Assembly: GCA_948567375.1 (NCBI GenBank)
Contig: OX419755.1
Coordinates: 9,243,001-9,307,000, forward strand
Direction of reading: 5' to 3'
DNA from: Lunularia cruciata
Taxonomy: Eukaryota > Streptophyta > Marchantiopsida > Lunulariales > Lunulariaceae
DNA: 64,000 bases
This document shows, piece after piece, positions 59,691 through 64,000 of this stretch. Each line of letters starts with the position of its first letter. Position 1 is the first letter of the stretch. Position numbers and translations under genes: made by a program. Under the pieces are notes generated by a model. That model was not told where the DNA came from and did not search any database. It saw only the letters and a list, made by a program, of their open reading frames with translations.

Positions 59691-60298
59691 CGCGAATTAG
59701 TTTGGATTATATATGTATATAATCTGAACTCCAATATTGAATATTAATTGATATTTTATCAATTATTACTTGTACAATATTTTGTTGCTAAAAACTTACA
59801 CTCATACTTCTTGATTGATAAGAGCATTTTGTTAATCGACGATTTTATTTATATGAAATTCAATGTTAACTGCGAACTGTGTTAACTGTTACACTCGCGA
59901 ATTAGTTTAGATTATATGTGTATATAATCTGAACTCCAATCGCATATTGAATATTAATTGATATTTTATCAATTATTATTTGTACAATACGTTGTTGCTA
60001 AAAATTTACACACATACTTCTTGATTGATAAGAGCATTTTTTTAATTGACGATTTTATTTATATGACATTCAGTGCTAACTGCGACCTATGTTAACTGTG
60101 ACACTCGCGAATTAATTTGGATTATATGTGTATATAATCTGAACTTCAATTGAATATTGAAAATTAATTGATATTTTATCAATTATTACTTGTAAAATAT
60201 GTTGTTGCTATAAACTTACACACATACTTCTTGATTGATAAGAGCATTTGTTTAATCGACGATTTATTTATATGAAATTCAATGTCAACTGCGTACAT
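59686..60298. repeat. About 205-bp tandem array, three units, each with a hairpin
   Basis: ACACTCGCGAATTA starts at 59,686, 59,891 and 60,101 (periods 205 and 210; the last unit is about 196 bp). Each unit holds an imperfect palindrome of the form GATTATATATGTATATAATC, the run AATTGATATTTTATCAATTA (itself self-complementary) and TACTTCTTGATTGATAAGAG. A single diverged unit lies at about 63,675-63,835. Confidence 0.9.
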
Positions 60299-60384
60299 TC
60301 AGATTATTGCTGTTGCTGGGTACCTTTCTTGAGTGCGGTTTCTATTCAAGTTAAGCGATGCACTTCCCGAGGTCGGACTGTAGT

Positions 60385-60545
60385 TTTTCCGCGATGGTGA
60401 AGAAAAACCCGATAATTAACGAGACCATGGGAAAGGCGACCGCGCAGGGATACAAAAACGATGGAAAGACCTCATCAAGTTCGCACAAAGAGAAAAGCAC
60501 AAGAGGTAAAATTGGGCTCAGTCTCTGACCAGGAAAAGCTTCATC
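60385..60545 (-). repeat. Diverged LINE tail repeat
   Basis: On the minus strand this reads AGACTGAGCCCAATTTTACC, CTCTTGTGCTTTTC, GTGCGAACTTGATGAGGTCT and GCGCGGTCGCC, matching both halves of the tail. It is the most distant copy from the LINE pair, about 2.2 kb beyond the 5' end of copy 2. Confidence 0.6.
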
Positions 60546-60549
60546 CACT

Positions 60550-63385
60550 GACTCCGCGGAATCTGGTCAACTTGTTTGATATCCAAAAGTCATATCATAC
60601 TATTTATGTGAAATAATACTATTTGTCCTATTTTATGTCCATTAATTATGACAGACCTATCACATTTATTATAAGATGTAATTACCCGTTTGCATTCCTC
60701 GTGTAATTATGATAAACCTGTCAGATTTATTACCAAATTTCTTTCCTTGGATTTATAGTAAGAGGATATATTATTCACATCTATGTAGTGCTCCTCCCCA
60801 TGGAAGAACAATCCTCCAGCTATTTTTTTTCTTACCCTCTTTACACATGGTCATCTTCCTTTCAAATAAATAAATTTATGATTGAATTATGTTCATGCTA
60901 ACCAAGTTCCATGCAGTCTTGTCTATCTGGTATTTGATGCTTTAATATGAATTCCATTGATGTTGAAAGATTTTTGATTTCCTTAACGGATTCTTGAGGA
61001 TTCACTCAAGTTGCATTTCATGTTGGTTTGCATTTGCATTTCAATGATACAGAAGGCATTTCATTGAAATTCCAAGAGTCCTTGGGATTTCAATGAAATG
61101 CATTCTGTATCATTATATTAATTTATTAAGAATACTTAACAATGAAGTTAAATAGTAACTTTTGAAAGAAGAAATATAGTCCATTCATCTCTTACTCTTG
61201 TAAAATTATGAACCGAACTAGTTGAAGGTATTTGACTCTAAATAGTATAATATCGTATGATATTATAAAAATGTGTATACTATACTATTACTTGATTGTA
61301 AGATTTTATCTGATTCAAACAACAACTTAAAAAGGTATCAATCACGAAAGATACCTTATCCTATCAGGAAATATATTGTTTTATTTTTATTTTGGAAGAG
61401 AAAATCTTTGAGATTGCAACATAAAATAAATGCATTATCAATAACTATGAAAAGAGATTACGAAACTCATTTTTTGAAAAGAAGCATGGGCCAGTAATCC
61501 CAAAACATCATGCATAGCAATAATGAGTTCACTTTGATTCATATATATATATATATACTTCATTGCATTTTAAGAATGAAAGATTTTGAATTTTCTGTTA
61601 AATAGCTTCACCATTACTGCTTTATGTCTTATGGAATTCAAGTAAAGTTTAGATTTATTGTGAACCAAATATAATTAAGCATATGTATATTGTGAATGAT
61701 TTTGGATGAAGGTTAGATACTATCTCTTTAAATTGTTAAATCTTTAAATTGTTACAAAGAGTGTAAGACTTAAATATATTCTTTGATAAAGCGACCCCCT
61801 TGGCTCGGATCAGCCCACTCGCTCTGACTAACCCTTTCTTAACCGGGTTAGTCCATGTTAATGTGATTAACGTTAAATTCTACTGTTTCAGAATTTGAAT
61901 AACCCAATCATAGTTACTTTGGAAGAGATTAGACTCGGATGCAGCAGCTCTTTATCTTCTATTTTTGCTTGTTGGTTGCAAGATAGTATTCCCTTGGCTT
62001 TAACCTCCGCTGTCATGCCCTCGTCCCTGTCCACTGTGCCCTTGGCTACTTTCCTATAAGAGAGCAATCTCAAATTGTGAGGGGCCCTCTAGTAGACGCC
62101 GATGTCTAAGCCTGTCAGGAACTTTGGGGTCCATTCATAGCTCCAATAAGCCTGCCGTGAGGTTGTATGATAGTAGGTTCCCTTACCAAAACCCAAAGAT
62201 CAAACGGATGGCATATCATCTCAATAAAGTGCCAATGTTTGTGGAATTGGGTGATCTTGAAGGATCATGTCTTACCCCAACAATCTTTCAAGATATGAAT
62301 GCGTGTACCATGTTGTATTAAGTGAATTGTGTTAACAGTTTGGAAGAATCAGTGTCATTGTTGGTACTAGGGGGATATTTTGAGAAGAGAGTTTGTACAT
62401 GTTGGATCGCTTTAACCTAGACTCGATTCTGATAGAGAAATGATGTATTTGTAGGCCATTCCACTTTCTCATTTGCAATCTCATACTGCAATTCCACCTA
62501 TATTGTAATGATTATACAGCTTATAGGAGACTTCAAGGTCCTTCTTTAGCAACGAATGAGCACCTTCAGTCCATGATGTCATGTCAATGTCTCTGCAAGA
62601 CGGAGATATCAATAAGTATAGCATTGAAGAAAGTTTGAATGTGTCATCGAGTCATTCTTTCTTAATGGATTTGATAATAGACTCAAAGGCTTTGTCATCA
62701 TACTCACATCATACTTTGTCATCATACTCACTTTGGAAATCTTGCCACACTTGCTGCATCTCGTACCGCAGGTGCTATCACAATCTTTTTCCAACAGCTC
62801 AACATCTGCTTCCACCATGCCTGACATTTTGCTGGAAAGACTCAGAGAGGTCAATTGTACTGAGGAGCTCTTGTGAGAGAAGAAGCCTGGCCTTTACCAC
62901 AATGTTATGATTAATATACCAAAGGGGTTTGATTTAAGCATTTTGGTGTCATAAAAATATTTTATTTATATGGGAGGTCAATGAGATATTTTGTAGATTA
63001 TTATAGGATGTGATATTAGAGATATTTTTATAAAATTTAATAAGATATATTATAAATTTTTATGAGCTAAGAGACAACCTATAAACCAGAAAGACCTAAA
63101 AAATCTGATGGAAGTAAAATTTACTTATGAAATAATGAAATAACCTATTCCTAAAACATGAGAAGCATATTCATATATTCTTGATGCGAGATAGTAAAAA
63201 ACATTTATGGGAGGTAAATATGCAAGATGAGCCTGTCGCCAAATCCCCCCCTTTATCTTAGTTCAATTTATATTTGCTATAAGAAGAAGCAACTTCGAAT
63301 AGATTCTACGAACATATATGAATGACTAGAGAATAACAAACAAAATAACTTATCGAATATGAATAAAGCATTAAAATGTCTAATT
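60550..63385. other. AT-rich DNA without recognised genes
   Basis: It holds the foldback at 61,043-61,114 (listed), an (AT)n tract near 61,541-61,556, and a doubled TTTGTCATCATACTCA near 62,693-62,730. A 65-codon open stretch at 62,124-62,321 (MGSIHSSNKPAVRLYDSRF) resembles nothing I know and may be chance. Confidence 0.5.
61043..61114. other. Near-perfect foldback: 34-bp arms, 4-base loop
   Basis: Left arm 61,043-61,076, loop AGTC, right arm 61,081-61,114; 32 of 34 positions pair. The arms begin AATGATACAGAA and end TTCCAAG or CTTGGGA. The transcript would form a long hairpin. A small MITE-like element or a young inverted duplication is most likely. The tiny loop is unlike most plant miRNA precursors. 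Confidence 0.9.
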
Positions 63386-63850
63386 TTGTTGACAATAGGG
63401 ACCCATGCATCTATGAAATCCTACAAGCCATACACACCATAAGAATGTGATATAATACTGTAATAAATCCCGCGTATGATACTGTAATATATCACCCATA
63501 AGAATGTGATATAATACTGTAATAAATCCCGCGTACGTGGTTAGTTGCATGGTTGGAAGTTACTCTCGACAAAATGTAATGAAATATATTTCTGCATTAC
63601 GGAGGGATGTAACTTTTTTCAACTCTCTTTCCATTAGGAACCGGCTTGTCAGTGTAACCCTGATCGTAGTTCAGGGTCACACTTACAAATTAGTTCAGAT
63701 TACATGTGCGTATAATCTGAATGATAATCACATAGTCTATATTAACTGATATTTTATTATTTATTCGTATATAATATGTTATCATCAAAGACTTACACAC
63801 ATACTTCTTGATGCGTAAGAGCATTTGAATATGAATTCATAGATTACATG
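63385..63850. repeat. Duplicated module, second copy, with one hairpin unit
   Basis: This partners 59,440-59,890. It contains a 59-bp tandem duplication (CCATAAGAATGTGATATAAT at 63,437 and 63,496) absent from the first copy, then a single diverged hairpin unit (GATTACATGTGCGTATAATC). The two modules are about 3.9 kb apart in direct orientation, so they could be the ends of one element, but no coding interior was found. Confidence 0.75.
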
Positions 63851-64000
63851 AATATATCAAATAAAGAGAGATTACATAGAGATTCTTTACCTGAATCTCT
63901 ATATATTTGTTAGAACTTCTTTTGAAAATTGGTGGTGTAGACTTTTAATTGAACACATTCCAGTTTTTAATGACATTGAATTCAGTTATTAAACAGATTT

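Noticed and set aside
62124-62321. 65-codon open frame as a small gene
   Set aside because: It has no recognisable motif, no repeat or copy elsewhere in the window and lies in AT-rich DNA where such frames arise by chance.
1-64000. tRNA, rRNA, CRISPR arrays, bacterial-type operons or organellar inserts
   Set aside because: I saw no cloverleaf with intact A and B boxes, no rRNA core sequence, no regularly spaced short repeats with unique spacers and no plastid or mitochondrial gene.

Overview
The window reads as nuclear DNA of a land plant with a large, repeat-rich genome. A gymnosperm, fern or similar lineage fits, but the sequence does not name the species. The evidence is an intron-bearing amino acid permease (AAP family), a plant-type Copia LTR element, a PIF/Harbinger transposase with a spliceosomal intron, and long AT-rich spacers with no operons, ribosome binding sites or organellar genes. 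One protein-coding gene looks whole: the six-exon AAP transporter on the minus strand at 8,812-11,084 (487 codons plus stop).

Layout. 1-5.9 kb: degenerate, mostly featureless repeat DNA with two short tandem arrays and a faint Ty3/Gypsy trace. 5.9-7.6 kb: scraps of further AAP copies. 7.07-39.38 kb: a giant imperfect inverted repeat with arms of about 11 kb around a spacer of about 4.85 kb. The left arm carries the intact AAP gene and the right arm its inverted sister, now a pseudogene with a 5.08-kb Copia element in intron 1. The inner half of each arm and much of the spacer are pieces of an old retroelement family with a PHD-finger-like segment; these pieces are themselves arranged as inverted copies, so there is a hairpin inside the hairpin. 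39.66-42.73 kb: two more broken AAP copies, tail to tail. 42.73-44.78 kb: an unrecognised decayed coding region with coiled-coil repeats, followed by a GC-rich tandem repeat. 46.47-47.83 kb: a nearly readable Harbinger transposase. 49.8-58.2 kb: two non-LTR (LINE-like) elements, tail to tail, each with a reverse transcriptase, a CCHC zinc motif and a restriction-like endonuclease motif in R2-like order. 58.2-64 kb: AT-rich DNA with a roughly 205-bp hairpin-bearing tandem array, a separate near-perfect foldback, and a duplicated 0.45-kb module.

How the parts relate. A short sequence with a GGGGCTTAGCCCC core lies directly 3' of both LINE-like elements. It recurs alone at about ten other places, including one insertion present in only one arm of the palindrome and one inside an AAP pseudogene exon. 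This is the pattern expected of a LINE and short non-autonomous partners that share its 3' tail. The AAP locus has been copied at least five times, largely in inverted orientation. Only the left-arm copy kept its reading frame, so one functional transporter sits in a graveyard of its own duplicates. The Copia element and the 254-bp tail-bearing insertion are in the right arm only, so they most simply post-date the inverted duplication.
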